Assembly: GCA_964404445.1 (NCBI GenBank)
Contig: CAYOJW010000001.1
Location: 558,001-622,000, forward strand
DNA length: 64,000 bases
Direction: 5' to 3'
DNA from: UBA2336 sp964404445
GTDB lineage: Bacteria > Bacteroidota > Bacteroidia > Cytophagales > Cyclobacteriaceae
In this document: in pieces, positions 47,240-56,998 of the stretch
Layout: every line of letters starts with the position of its first letter
How positions within the stretch are numbered: position 1 is the first letter of the stretch
Position numbers and translations under genes: made by a program
The notes under the pieces: generated by a model
What the model was told of the DNA's origin: nothing
Seen by the model: the letters and a program-made list of their open reading frames with translations, nothing else
Database searches by the model: none

Positions 47240-48955
47240 TCACTTCCCCAACTGCTGCTGTAATTCGTTAAGCTTCTTCCGGAGGATCGTTTTACTGTCG
47301 GTAATCTTCGCATCAATCTTTTTGGTTGTTCCGCTTACGGAAATGTCGGTCATTTTTTCGAGTGCGGTAAGGTAATAACCTGTCCATACATCGAGAATAT
47401 GTTGCTCGTCACTCACTTTTGCCCCTTTTGCAACAGCTTCTTTGCTTAATGCAAACTCCACATCCAATCGATTGAGGGCATTAGCTTTTACTTCATCCAC
47501 TAATGTGAGTGCAGTTTTTTCATCAGCCGAGGCGAGAATGTATGCCGTAGCCAGCGCACTCACGCCTACATTTTTCATCTCTTCACCCGATACCATTTCT
47601 AAGCGGTCGGCATCAGTATGATAAAATACATCGGTAAAATGCCACATTAACAATCCCGGGATTTTCGCTTTCAGAAACGGGGTGTGATCGCTGCCGCCTT
47701 CAAACGGATTGGTGTTTACCACCCAGCCGTTTGATTTCGCCTGTTGTAAACAGCGGTTCAACAGCAAGTCGTTAAAGTAGTGCGGGAATAACTGATCTTC
47801 ACGCAATACATCGCCACCCCACTCGGTATGCTTTTCGTTTCCGCGTGTCCAGATGGCCGAAGGGTCGGGCATCTTTTCAATCAAAAATGTTCCCCCGGTT
47901 TTTGAAACATCTTCACCCACCATATCGAGGCTTAGTCCCCATTTAATATTCTTTGCGCGTTCCGCATCATCTTTAATATAGCGGTCGGTCGAAATAATCT
48001 CATCGCCCCATAAAAACGTGATGGTACGTTGCGGTGTAAATTTTTTCTGGCGGATAAGTTGTGCCGTAACACGTGCCATTTCAGCCAACGTAGCCACACC
48101 TGTGGCGTTATCGTTCGCGCCTGGTTCCTGAACATGGGCGCTGAACACAAACCGTTCATAGGGTTTTACGGTTCCGCGCGCGTTGGCTACAATAGTCAAC
48201 TCATCGGCCTTATAAATTTTCGTTTCAACTTTTGCTGTAACGGTTACCTGGCCTTTTGCCAATGCTGCCTTCAGTTTTTCTTTAGCCTGATACGAAAGCA
48301 TCATCGCCCATTTTTGGCTGACCGAATCTGTATAGGCAATGCTTTGAAACTGAATGGAGTTGATGTGCTTGGTTGGCTGGTTGTAGTTAGGCATCGAATA
48401 TGCCAAAACCCCCACAGCTCCTTTTTCAATAGCCAACTGGTATAAACGGTAAGCCCCGCTTTCGGCCAATACAATTTTTCCTTTTACATCTTTTCCTTCA
48501 AAATCTTCTTTGCGGCCACGACCCACATCAATTACTTCGGCTGTTATGCCATGGGGCGGTGTACTGGCAGAATTTATCGCCAGCATATTGCGGTTGGTTG
48601 AGAATTGTAGAAGCGGAACATTTTCACCGTGTAAGGTTAACGATGCGCTTACCGGTTCCCATGTTGGGCGTTTCATTGCGCGTGTTTCGATGCGGTACGT
48701 TAACGGGCCATCGGTTTCACCGTTTACTTCTTTTGTATAACCGGCTTGCTTTAGAATTTCTTCAACGTAATAGATGCTTTCGTCAAAGCCTTTGTTGCCT
48801 GCCAGTCGCCAGCGTTGTTCTACAAAGGCCGTGGTGGTGTATGCGTTTTCGGCCGAAAATTCTTTTCGTAAATCGATATAGTGTTTTTCAAAAGGTTGTT
48901 GTGCTGTTGCCATGAACGCACAAAACATGAATAAAAGCAGAAGTTTTGTTTTCAT
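47240..48955 (-). CDS. M28-family zinc aminopeptidase
   Basis: After a signal peptide (MKTKLLLLFMFCAFMATAQ) the 571-residue protein has a PA-type insert (about 130-215) and an M28 catalytic core: VFSAHVQEPGANDNATGVATLAEMARV (His and Asp ligands), FLWGDEIISTD (Glu ligand), SLDMVGEDVSK (Asp ligand) and GGSDHTPFLKAKIPGLLMWHF (His ligand). The usual Glu-Glu pair reads Asp-Glu here, so the general base is Asp rather than Glu, unlike most M28 enzymes. The protein should be periplasmic or secreted and release N-terminal amino acids. No sorting domain is present. It is monocistronic. Confidence 0.85.
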   Translation of the reverse strand: MKTKLLLLFMFCAFMATAQQPFEKHYIDLRKEFSAENAYTTTAFVEQRWRLAGNKGFDESIYYVEEILKQAGYTKEVNGETDGPLTYRIETRAMKRPTWEPVSASLTLHGENVPLLQFSTNRNMLAINSASTPPHGITAEVIDVGRGRKEDFEGKDVKGKIVLAESGAYRLYQLAIEKGAVGVLAYSMPNYNQPTKHINSIQFQSIAYTDSVSQKWAMMLSYQAKEKLKAALAKGQVTVTAKVETKIYKADELTIVANARGTVKPYERFVFSAHVQEPGANDNATGVATLAEMARVTAQLIRQKKFTPQRTITFLWGDEIISTDRYIKDDAERAKNIKWGLSLDMVGEDVSKTGGTFLIEKMPDPSAIWTRGNEKHTEWGGDVLREDQLFPHYFNDLLLNRCLQQAKSNGWVVNTNPFEGGSDHTPFLKAKIPGLLMWHFTDVFYHTDADRLEMVSGEEMKNVGVSALATAYILASADEKTALTLVDEVKANALNRLDVEFALSKEAVAKGAKVSDEQHILDVWTGYYLTALEKMTDISVSGTTKKIDAKITDSKTILRKKLNELQQQLGK

Positions 48956-49467
48956 ACCGGGTAAGATATGCCCGAAGGTATAAAAACCCTAAAAGAAACA
49001 GGCATAAAAAACTCTTTTATGAAATAGCCCTGCAAGCGCTTTGCACCAGCAGCTAATTTTTGTCCGCAGTTTATTTTGTACAACTATAATCTGACAGACA
49101 AAAAAGACTGTCAGCATAAACACATACAGTATTTTATCACCCCATCTTTCAGTACACATATTTTTTATTTCGTTCTATGCCATCGTATAGGTATGGATGT
49201 ACGCTTTTGGCAGTTTTTTGATAACGCTTTCCACAACGAAAAAAACATCAGCACAAAAAAATCATTTAAAACGTGTGCAGAAAATTTGTGGGTAACACTG
49301 GCACGATCTTTATAGAAAGAATGCCGTGTATGCTTCTTCATTAAAACGTAACATTTTAAGCATACACTCAGGGGCTTTGAGGGGTGTATCCGTGCGTTAA
49401 CCAATATTCATCAGCACTGCCCATTGCCCGAAAGGCAATTCCCCTGTCAATCAAAAATTATAAATAC
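48956..49467. other. Intergenic stretch with several inverted repeats
   Basis: No credible gene; a 79-codon frame at 49076 has no family signs. Three dyads stand out. CTGACAG (49091-49097) with CTGTCAG (49108-49114). GTGTATGCTT (49326-49335) with AAGCATACAC (49358-49367), perfect over ten bases. ATTGCC (49423-49428) with GGCAAT (49434-49439) just ahead of the next gene. The second could be an operator or the trace of a small mobile sequence. Confidence 0.6.
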
Positions 49468-49938
49468 ATGAAACATTTTGTGTACAGTTTATTGCTGTTA
49501 ACTGCGCTGGTGTTATCGCCATTGGCCGCAACATCAACGAAGGTTAACAAAACCAATCAGAAAATTTATGTTAAAAGCGATACCCGTGTTGTGCTGGACG
49601 CTCTCACTATTTATAACCCCGAACGTAAACAATGTGACAGTACACCACTGATTACCGCCAGCAATGCAAAAATTGATGTGGAAGAATTGCGCAACGAAAA
49701 CGTACGGTGGATGGCGCTTTCGCGCGATCTGTTAAAACGCTGGAACGGCAAATTCCATTATGGCGATACTGTGCTGGTAACTTCGGGCGATCCGGCCATC
49801 GATGGGTTGTGGGTGATTAAAGACACTATGAACAAGCGTTTTAAAAACCGGGGCGATTTATTGTTCTCTAAAGATGTGCGCAAACTCGGCAAATGGAAAA
49901 ACGTTGAGGTGGCAAAAGTTGAATGGATGAACGTTTAA
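49468..49938 (+). CDS. Secreted 3D-domain-like (double-psi barrel) protein
   Basis: A signal peptide (MKHFVYSLLLLTALVLSPLA) is followed by a single domain of about 110 residues: CDSTPLITASNAKIDVE, VRWMALSRDLLKRWNGKFHYGDTVLV, and GLWVIKDTMNKRFKNRGDLLFS. The spacing of TASN, MALSRDLL, YGDTV and DTMN resembles the 3D (three-Asp) double-psi barrel found in lytic transglycosylases and resuscitation-promoting-like proteins. The catalytic Asp set is only partly visible, so murein-cutting activity is possible but unproven. I set the start at the ATG where the signal begins. Confidence 0.7.
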   Translation: MKHFVYSLLLLTALVLSPLAATSTKVNKTNQKIYVKSDTRVVLDALTIYNPERKQCDSTPLITASNAKIDVEELRNENVRWMALSRDLLKRWNGKFHYGDTVLVTSGDPAIDGLWVIKDTMNKRFKNRGDLLFSKDVRKLGKWKNVEVAKVEWMNV

Positions 49939-49940
49939 GA

Positions 49941-50324
49941 TCATTCACCTTCATAAAAATCTTGTAACGAGCGAACGTATTCTTCATCCCACCCGGCTAT
50001 GATGTCGTCATAGTCAACATCGGGAATGTTGGTGTGGCGCACTTCCATTGAAGTGCCTTTAGGATGTTCGTGCAGTTTAATGGTTACAATGGAGGCTTCG
50101 GGCTGATCGCCAAAATACCATTGCTGTACGATTTTTTTTCCGGGATCGAATTCCAGGTTTTTGCCCACAATGCTGTCGTCCCACAACGAAAACTCCGAAC
50201 CGACTTCTGCTTTCATGGTGGCTACGGCTCCTGTCCAAAGCATGAGGGTAGGCTCGAACGTAAGGGCGAGGTAAACATCTTCGGGCGGGGCAGGAATGAT
50301 ATAGTATTTTTTAAAGTCCTTCAT
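49941..50324 (-). CDS. START-like/SRPBCC (AHSA1) domain protein
   Basis: The 127-residue protein is one SRPBCC domain: an N-terminal IPAPPEDVYLALTFEPTLMLWTG, a middle FDPGKKIVQQWYFGD and a C-terminal helix DDIIAGWDEEYVRSLQDFYEG. These proteins bind hydrophobic ligands or co-chaperone Hsp90; ligand unknown. It is downstream of yicC with a gap of 3 bases, so the two share a transcript. Confidence 0.88.
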   Translation of the reverse strand: MKDFKKYYIIPAPPEDVYLALTFEPTLMLWTGAVATMKAEVGSEFSLWDDSIVGKNLEFDPGKKIVQQWYFGDQPEASIVTIKLHEHPKGTSMEVRHTNIPDVDYDDIIAGWDEEYVRSLQDFYEGE

Positions 50325-50327
50325 AAA

Positions 50328-51206
50328 TTAAAGCACGTTGTTCAGTTGCTCTTTAATTTTTTCGAGCTCTTCTTTCATGGTTACTACGTGCTTTTGAATT
50401 TCGGCATCGTTGGCTTTCGAGCCTATGGTGTTAATTTCACGCCCAATTTCCTGCGAAAGGAATGCGAGTTTCTTCCCGTTCGATTGCTTTTCATCTAAAA
50501 TCTGCAAAAAATAATCGAGGTGAGTTTTCAGGCGCACGCGCTCTTCGTGGATGTCTAACTTTTCGATATAAAAAATAATTTCCTGCTCCAGCCGGTTTTT
50601 GTCGTAACCCTCTTCACCAAGCAAAGCGGTTACATTGCCTTTGAGGCGCTCGCGGATTTTTTCTACACGTTTCGGGTCAAGTTCAACCACTTTTTTAAGG
50701 GCGGTATCAATTGTTGTGCAGTATTCCGTTAGCTTCAGCGAAAGCGATTTACCTTCATCACTCCTGAACGCATTACATTTTTCAATCGCTTTGAGCAATA
50801 CTTCTTTTACCTTATGCCAGTCGTCTTCAATGTTTTCGTTATCGGATTTTGTCTGGATAACATCGGGCGAGTTAAGCGCCAGTTCAAAAATGTTGTGTGC
50901 CAGTGTGCCCGAGGCGGCTTCTAAGTTTTTTAAATTCTGTAAGTAGGTTAAAAAAAGTTTTTCGTTGTAAACCTGCTTTACTTCGATTTCGCCATACCGT
51001 TGCCATTCGATAACCAACGAAATTTTTCCGCGCTCAAGCTGTTCACCGACCAGCGTACGCAATTCGAGTTCTTTTTCTGAGAACTGTTTCGGAAATTTTA
51101 ATCCGGGGTCGAGGTATTTGGAGTTGAGGGTTTTTACTTCAACGTTAATACGCAACGCACCGTCATCGTATTGGGCCTGGCCAAAGCCGGTCATGGATTT
51201 TATCAT
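50328..51206 (-). CDS. yicC: YicC/YloC-family endoribonuclease
   Basis: The 292-residue protein begins MIKSMTGFGQA, the family's invariant N-terminus, and ends KHVVTMKEELEKIKEQLNNVL, the matching C-terminal helix; FLSQEIGREINTIGSKAND is also typical. YicC-family proteins are metal-dependent endoribonucleases in E. coli and Bacillus that promote small-RNA or tRNA-fragment turnover. Length is standard. It is followed at once by the SRPBCC gene. Confidence 0.95.
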   Translation of the reverse strand: MIKSMTGFGQAQYDDGALRINVEVKTLNSKYLDPGLKFPKQFSEKELELRTLVGEQLERGKISLVIEWQRYGEIEVKQVYNEKLFLTYLQNLKNLEAASGTLAHNIFELALNSPDVIQTKSDNENIEDDWHKVKEVLLKAIEKCNAFRSDEGKSLSLKLTEYCTTIDTALKKVVELDPKRVEKIRERLKGNVTALLGEEGYDKNRLEQEIIFYIEKLDIHEERVRLKTHLDYFLQILDEKQSNGKKLAFLSQEIGREINTIGSKANDAEIQKHVVTMKEELEKIKEQLNNVL

Positions 51207-51241
51207 ATCAGCAATTTACGACCGGCAAAATACAACCTTTA

Positions 51242-54200
51242 TCAGAAATCGAAGCCTAAGGTTACGTACCAGCTTGTTTTTCCGACTTCGTAATTCATCA
51301 CCGGCCAGGCGGCATCTACCTTCAGGTAATACCCCAACAGGGTTGTACGAACGCCCAAACCATAACTGTACAGCCAGGGGTTCAGGTAGTTTTTAACATC
51401 GATCTGAAACGTCTGGTCTTTAATCCGGTCGTACGTTACGCTTCCTTCTTCGGTAAAGGGCGGCTTACCCGACCAACTGGTGCCGATGTCGTAAAAGCCT
51501 ACAAATTGCAAGTGCCGCAAAAACGGTGACGAAACCGGTTCGCTGCTAAACGCCTGCACAATAGGAATGCGCAGCTCGGCATTTAACAACAGCACATGAT
51601 TACCAAACAACGTGGCATAATCGAACCCGCGCAGGTTTGTTGCAAACTCGGTAAACAACAAATCTTCGTTCATACCTATACGACCCAGTGGGTTTGTTTC
51701 ACCGGTAGCCGTAGTGCCAGTTCTTCGTCTGTCATTAAAAGCCCAGTTTTCCATCCCGCCTAATAAATATTGTTTAGGGGCTTTTCCGTAAAACGATCCG
51801 CCAAAACCACGCACGGCAAAAATGATGGTCTTGTAAATTTTTTGATAATGGCGGATGTCGAGTGTTACCTGGCTGAAGCTTCGTTCACTATCGGTCAATC
51901 CCTGGTAGTGCATGTACATCAACTTGGCGCGTGTGCCTTCGATCACGTTCATTCCGGTTGGTATGGAGTTGTCGTACACCAACTCTGATTTCACGCCAGC
52001 GTAAAAATTATTGACCGGATCGGGTGAAGGCTCTTTGGTTGAAGCATTGGGTTTACCCAAATCGACAGCGCGGGTGTGTATGGCAAACGGTTTTACACTC
52101 CAGCGAACACGCTCACTCAGTGGCATGGCTACGCCAAACTCTAACCGGTTTGATGAATACTTGTATGCCGGAACATTCGCATATTCTTCCCAACGGATCC
52201 CTTTCCGGTCGAACCGCAGGCTGAAGTCTAAGAAGCGCGGCAGGTATTGCGCCTCGGCATAAAACTCACCGCTGCGCAAGCTAAACGGTGTCATTAACCC
52301 TCCGAGGAAACGATAATTCTCAAGCATATCGTTCATTTGCTGGTCGATGGCCATACCAAACCCGCGCAACGGATCAACTACCGGCATAAAGCCAAAGTTA
52401 TCGGCACTGAAACGCGACTCGTACGGAAACGGCCCCTGTACTTTTGAGCGATCGCGGGCTTTTACATACCGGTTTAAAAACGTTTCGGATGGCTGGGTTT
52501 GTTTTACCGCTTCGTCTTCGAACACGTAGTTATCGGTATTGATTACTTCTTCTTTAGGTTGTGTTTTGATTGTATCGGCCGGAATAGTGGTTTGAGATTT
52601 TAACGTATCAACAACAAGGGTTGTGGTGTCGCGGTTGGCCTGCATACGGGCATTAAGCAAATCGCGGATGCTCATGTTTTTATTTTCTTCTTTTTCTTTT
52701 TGCTGACGTTTTTCACGGATGCCACGCGATTGTTGTAGCTCTCTTCTGCGCGTGGGCGGTGTGAATATCTGTCGATTGAAATTAAATGCGCGGTTCAGGT
52801 GTATTTCGTCTTTCAGGTTACTGCGGCTCACCATCGCCAGTGTATTGTTGGCCATGTTTAAATCATACTCTTTTATACCCGTAGCAAAATTGGTTACCTG
52901 GGTATATATACCGCTTGCTATATCGTATCGAAACAAATTAACAATACCGCGCTGGTCGCTGAGGTAATAAAACACCGTATTGTTTAATGCAATGGGAGCG
53001 TAGTCTTTACTTACGGTGTTGGTAATGCGTTGTAATGTGTTTTTGGTTGTATCTAAATCAAACACAAACAAACTGTAATTATCATTTAATGACGATAACG
53101 ATGGCTTTGCCGATGTGTTCAGTGAATCGCTGGTGCGGTTCGATGAAAAAACGATGCGGTTGGTGTTGGGGATAAACGATGGGTCGAGGTCATCGTATGC
53201 ATCGTTCGTGAGGCGCCTGATGCGATCTCTGCGCGAACTGATCAGGTATAAGTCGTTCCGGCCTTCGTAGTCGGCACTGACCACCGCCAACCGGCCATTG
53301 CTGGAAAAGCTGATGCTTCGCACGTTGTTAAACCTGTCTAACTCGCGGGGCAGCTTGGTGCGGGTGTTCATATCGTACAGCCAAAAAGTGTATTCGCCAT
53401 TGCGCACGGCAATTACGCCCAATGTGCTGGCATCAGACCAGCTAATAATCGGCAAACGATAATCAACCTCCTGATTAATTACTTTGCTTCCGTGGCGAAG
53501 AATGGTTGTTTCTTTTCCGCTTTCTACCGAACGGACTTTAACAATATACCGGCCACGATCATTTTCGGCATACGCAATGTAACGCCCATCGGGGCTGACC
53601 TTTAAGGTTGTAAACTGCGTGGTAGTGTTATGCCGCAGGCGTATTTTAACCGAGTCGGGTGCGGTAACGTACGACTGGTTTACCTGGGTATTCATTTGCG
53701 TGTAATAGTCCTGCCACTCTTTTACAACTTGTTTATAGCTTACACCCAGCGTAATTAAAATGCTTTGCTCGGCCTTGCGGGTAATGCGGGCGTAGTTTAA
53801 AATATTGGATATGCTGCTGCGGCCATATTTTTCGGCCACAAAATTCCAAAACGATTGCCCCATTAATATGGCCTCACGGCCTTCGGACTTAAATGCTTTC
53901 GAGAATTTTTTAGAATGAATAACCTCGCGGATGTAATCGTCCATTTCGGGAGTCCAGCCTTTCGACACGTACTCAATGGCGCCTTTCACAAACCAGTCCG
54001 ACAGGTTCATTAATAATGAACTTTGTAAGATTTCTTTAAAATTACCGCCATACATCATTTCGTTGATCATCAGTTCGGTAACCTTAAACATCAACTCTTC
54101 TTTAAACTCTTGCGATGTGCCGGGGTATGAAACTTCGATGTACGGTTTAATAAACTCTACCTCGCCATTAACAGTATATTCGGTACGGTTCAGGCCAACG

Positions 54201-54508
54201 TTACTCTGGCGCTGATCGGCCAATGAGTTGTATAAAAAGATACGGGCTTTGTAATACGGGGCGTAGCCAATCAAATCGGTAATGCGGTCAAATTCACCTT
54301 CTAAATAGTGCAAGGCTTCGGTAGCCACGGCCCTGCGGCCATCGTAATAATAGACATCGAAATTTTCACCGCTCAGGTAAAGCCAGTTGAATGTCCGGTA
54401 TTGAATACGGTTCTTGCCAAACGGGTCAACCGTTCGTTGGGCATTGGCTTCGGGCAGGAAGTACAGTAAAAAAGCAAGGAATACTAAAAAACGCACGGTC
54501 ATTCTCAT
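51242..54508 (-). CDS. TolB-like beta-propeller and outer-membrane barrel protein
   Basis: The 1088-residue protein has a signal peptide (ending PEANAQ), a peptidase-MA-like N-terminal region (about 25-280, MINEMMYGGNFKEIL), and WD40-like/PD40 propeller repeats (about 290-560, LKVSPDGRYIAYAENDRGRY, IPNTNRIVFSSNRTSD). A charged linker follows, with NMSIRDLL near 640. The last 380 residues look like a beta-barrel of the Omp85/surface-antigen type, ending VTLGFDF with a C-terminal Phe. A periplasmic or surface propeller on an outer-membrane barrel suggests a role in envelope assembly or transport. The gene overlaps the oxidase gene upstream by 4 bases. Peptidase activity is doubtful, as no HExxH is seen. 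Confidence 0.8.
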   Translation of the reverse strand: MRMTVRFLVFLAFLLYFLPEANAQRTVDPFGKNRIQYRTFNWLYLSGENFDVYYYDGRRAVATEALHYLEGEFDRITDLIGYAPYYKARIFLYNSLADQRQSNVGLNRTEYTVNGEVEFIKPYIEVSYPGTSQEFKEELMFKVTELMINEMMYGGNFKEILQSSLLMNLSDWFVKGAIEYVSKGWTPEMDDYIREVIHSKKFSKAFKSEGREAILMGQSFWNFVAEKYGRSSISNILNYARITRKAEQSILITLGVSYKQVVKEWQDYYTQMNTQVNQSYVTAPDSVKIRLRHNTTTQFTTLKVSPDGRYIAYAENDRGRYIVKVRSVESGKETTILRHGSKVINQEVDYRLPIISWSDASTLGVIAVRNGEYTFWLYDMNTRTKLPRELDRFNNVRSISFSSNGRLAVVSADYEGRNDLYLISSRRDRIRRLTNDAYDDLDPSFIPNTNRIVFSSNRTSDSLNTSAKPSLSSLNDNYSLFVFDLDTTKNTLQRITNTVSKDYAPIALNNTVFYYLSDQRGIVNLFRYDIASGIYTQVTNFATGIKEYDLNMANNTLAMVSRSNLKDEIHLNRAFNFNRQIFTPPTRRRELQQSRGIREKRQQKEKEENKNMSIRDLLNARMQANRDTTTLVVDTLKSQTTIPADTIKTQPKEEVINTDNYVFEDEAVKQTQPSETFLNRYVKARDRSKVQGPFPYESRFSADNFGFMPVVDPLRGFGMAIDQQMNDMLENYRFLGGLMTPFSLRSGEFYAEAQYLPRFLDFSLRFDRKGIRWEEYANVPAYKYSSNRLEFGVAMPLSERVRWSVKPFAIHTRAVDLGKPNASTKEPSPDPVNNFYAGVKSELVYDNSIPTGMNVIEGTRAKLMYMHYQGLTDSERSFSQVTLDIRHYQKIYKTIIFAVRGFGGSFYGKAPKQYLLGGMENWAFNDRRRTGTTATGETNPLGRIGMNEDLLFTEFATNLRGFDYATLFGNHVLLLNAELRIPIVQAFSSEPVSSPFLRHLQFVGFYDIGTSWSGKPPFTEEGSVTYDRIKDQTFQIDVKNYLNPWLYSYGLGVRTTLLGYYLKVDAAWPVMNYEVGKTSWYVTLGFDF

Positions 54509-55602
54509 CTCGACAAATTTCCACCATAATTATAGTGTTTATAACGATCAATATCCACCTCTTTGTTTATTGACCCGTTATTTTCAAGCCATGTAGCTAA
54601 AACCTGCGAAAAATAGGGCGCTAAACTAACCCCTTTTGTACCCAGTCCATTAAAAACTACGGCATGAGGATGATCGGGGTGCGAACCTACTATCGGTTTA
54701 CGGTCGGGTGTGGTAGGCCGCATACCCCAACTTTGACCGACAACTTCGTACGGAAACGCCAGCAAGGCTTCTAATTTTTCAATCAACTCCAAGCGGCCAG
54801 CCTCGGTAATGGCCGGTGTGGTATCGGCATATTGATACGTTGCGCCCACCCGCCAAAGGCCGGGTACTACATATACGCCACGATTATAAATTTCAGGCAC
54901 GTTAACAGAAGGTTTAATACTTAACGTTTCACCTTTTAATGGTCTTATGGGCAACCATGAAAATAATTTGTTCTGCAACGCCTCCACACCTTGGCAAAAA
55001 ATAATTTTCGATGCCCTGAATTGTTTGTATTCGACATGATCGGTGTAAAACGTTAAGGCTGTTTCATCAAAAACCTCGTCCAGCACAACACCTTTTTGCT
55101 GAATATGAGTGCGAACCGCCTGCAAAAAAACCAATGTGTTCACATAACCGCATTGCTGTAAACGGATGCCGCCAAACGGATTGCGCACAAATTGTTGTGC
55201 CGAAGGGGTAGTGCAAACCTCCTGAATGTACGGGGCGAAATCTTCGTTCGCGCTTTTGCCCATCCACTCGTTTTGTTCTTCGATGGAAACAAACGGCCGG
55301 TACAACGGCATTGGATGAAAAAAATGTGCGCCTGTTATTTCTTCCACTTCGCGATAAAACCGGTGAAGTTCCTGAAAAAGCACATCGGCTTTCCAGGTTT
55401 TGGAAAGATTCCGCCCTGTAATGGGGTTGAATAATCCGGCCGCCACGCGGGTTGCACTGTTATCGTGCGGCTTGTCGATCACCACTACTTTTTTATTCCG
55501 TTTGATCAACTGCATCGCCAGGCACGAACCGGCCAAGCCCTGCCCCACAATAATATAATCGACTGATAGCGATGAATTCAACGGATGTGCTTTAAAAAAC
55601 AA
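54505..55602 (-). CDS. FAD-dependent oxidoreductase of the D-amino-acid-oxidase fold
   Basis: The 365-residue protein has the dinucleotide-binding start DYIIVGQGLAGSCLAMQLIKRNKKVVVIDK, VAAGLFNPITGRNLSKTWKAD, and the C-terminal GMRPTTPDRKPIVGSHPDHPHAVVFNGLGTKG typical of the DadA/ThiO/MnmC C-domain group. It probably oxidises an amine or an aminomethyl group using FAD. It could be the stand-alone counterpart of the MnmC oxidase domain, which would point to tRNA modification, but sequence alone cannot settle this. It overlaps the TolB-like gene by 4 bases. Confidence 0.82.
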   Translation of the reverse strand: MFFKAHPLNSSLSVDYIIVGQGLAGSCLAMQLIKRNKKVVVIDKPHDNSATRVAAGLFNPITGRNLSKTWKADVLFQELHRFYREVEEITGAHFFHPMPLYRPFVSIEEQNEWMGKSANEDFAPYIQEVCTTPSAQQFVRNPFGGIRLQQCGYVNTLVFLQAVRTHIQQKGVVLDEVFDETALTFYTDHVEYKQFRASKIIFCQGVEALQNKLFSWLPIRPLKGETLSIKPSVNVPEIYNRGVYVVPGLWRVGATYQYADTTPAITEAGRLELIEKLEALLAFPYEVVGQSWGMRPTTPDRKPIVGSHPDHPHAVVFNGLGTKGVSLAPYFSQVLATWLENNGSINKEVDIDRYKHYNYGGNLSR

Positions 55603-55628
55603 AAATCAAACTTAATTTTGAATTCTGA

Positions 55629-56288
55629 ATGATTACGATGTTGCAGCTAAAAAAATTTACCTTCAATGCCTTTGCCGAAAACACGTACATCGTGTACGAC
55701 CATACCAAAACGTGTGTTATTGTCGATCCGGGATGTTACGATAAGGAAGAAGAACGCGAACTCACGGCATTTATCTCGGCCAATAATTTACAGGTAAGCG
55801 CTATCGTTAATACCCACTGCCATATCGATCACGTATTGGGCAATACGTTCGCCAAACAAACGTTTCGCGCGCCTTTATGGATACCTCCTCTGGAAGAACC
55901 TTTGTTGCGTGCTGTTGTCACGTATGCCTCCAATTATGGATTTCACCGGTATGCCGATGTTCAACCCGATGGTTTTATCGATATAAGCAAACCATTCCGC
56001 GTAGGCGAACAAAACCTGCAAGTGCTTTTTGTTCCGGGGCATAGTCCGGGGCACGTTGCCTTTTACCATGCCGAAAGCAAACTGTTAGTAGGAGGCGATG
56101 TTTTGTTCGAGAACAGTATTGGCCGCACCGATTTACCCGGAGGCGATCACCAGACGTTGATAAACAGCATACACCAAAAATTCTTTACGTTGCCTGACGA
56201 TGTTACCGTATATTGCGGCCACGGAGATGAAACCAGCATCGGTTTTGAAAAAAGAACCAATCCGTTTTGCGCTTTAACCAACCAATAA
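55629..56288 (+). CDS. MBL-fold metal-dependent hydrolase (glyoxalase II-like)
   Basis: The 219-residue protein carries the metallo-beta-lactamase motif THCHIDHVLGN (HxHxDH), then FVPGHSPGHVAFYH, GGDVLFENSIGRTDLPGG and a final YCGHGDETSIGFEKRTNPF. This matches the YcbL/glyoxalase-II-like subgroup, which hydrolyses thioesters such as S-lactoylglutathione; the true substrate here is unknown because most Bacteroidota lack glutathione. It ends directly against the pssA start, so the two are coupled. Confidence 0.93.
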   Translation: MITMLQLKKFTFNAFAENTYIVYDHTKTCVIVDPGCYDKEEERELTAFISANNLQVSAIVNTHCHIDHVLGNTFAKQTFRAPLWIPPLEEPLLRAVVTYASNYGFHRYADVQPDGFIDISKPFRVGEQNLQVLFVPGHSPGHVAFYHAESKLLVGGDVLFENSIGRTDLPGGDHQTLINSIHQKFFTLPDDVTVYCGHGDETSIGFEKRTNPFCALTNQ

Positions 56289-56963
56289 ATGATCCGCCAC
56301 ATTCCGAACTTTTTAACCTGTTGTAATTTACTGTGTGGCTGTATCGGCATTGTGTTTGTGTTGCAAGGCAACCTGGAGTCGGCCGCTTATTTTGTATGGA
56401 TTGCCTGTTTGTTCGATTTCTTTGATGGCTTTGCTGCACGTTTATTAAAAGTATCTTCACCGATCGGGAGAGAACTCGATTCGTTAGCCGACATCGTGAG
56501 CTTTGGTGTACTGCCCGCGATGGTTATTTTTTCGATGCTGCGTATGACCAACGCGCACGAGTACCTTCCTTACATAGCATTTTCTATCGCAGTGTTTTCG
56601 GCTGTACGCCTTGCGATTTTTAATATCGATGAAACACAAAGCGACTCTTTTAGAGGATTACCCACTCCGGCCAATGCGCTCTTCATTACCGCCCTGCCGT
56701 TGTTAATCGGGAACATCGCCATTGCGTTGTACGAACCTTGGATTTTGTGCTCCATTACAATCATATCGTCTTACCTGTTAGTATCGGGTATTCCGCTGTT
56801 TGCGTTGAAGTTTAAAAACTTCGGCTTTAAAGGGAACGAAGTCCGGTATATTTTTCTCGCCTTATCGCTGGTGCTGTTAATTACACTCACTTTTGCGGCC
56901 ATTCCGCTGATTATACTATCGTACATAATCCTGTCGTTAGGGTTTCGGGCGGTTTCAAAATAG
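56289..56963 (+). CDS. pssA: CDP-diacylglycerol-serine O-phosphatidyltransferase
   Basis: The 224-residue membrane protein has the CDP-alcohol phosphotransferase motif DGFAARLLKVSSPIGRELDS followed by LAD (residues about 44-66; Asp-Gly...Ala-Arg...Gly...Asp...Asp). It has six to seven hydrophobic segments and the start IPNFLTCCNLLCGCIGIVF typical of bacterial PssA. It makes phosphatidylserine from CDP-diacylglycerol and serine, the precursor of phosphatidylethanolamine. Its ATG follows the stop of the MBL gene with no gap. The next gene, porU, lies 35 bases beyond. Confidence 0.95.
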   Translation: MIRHIPNFLTCCNLLCGCIGIVFVLQGNLESAAYFVWIACLFDFFDGFAARLLKVSSPIGRELDSLADIVSFGVLPAMVIFSMLRMTNAHEYLPYIAFSIAVFSAVRLAIFNIDETQSDSFRGLPTPANALFITALPLLIGNIAIALYEPWILCSITIISSYLLVSGIPLFALKFKNFGFKGNEVRYIFLALSLVLLITLTFAAIPLIILSYIILSLGFRAVSK

Positions 56964-56998
56964 CCGTATTTTTACCGGTCTAAACACTATTTCTACTC

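Noticed and set aside
49076..49315. 79-codon frame in the gap before the 3D-like gene
   Set aside because: Unusual composition, no start signal and interrupted by inverted repeats; more likely non-coding.
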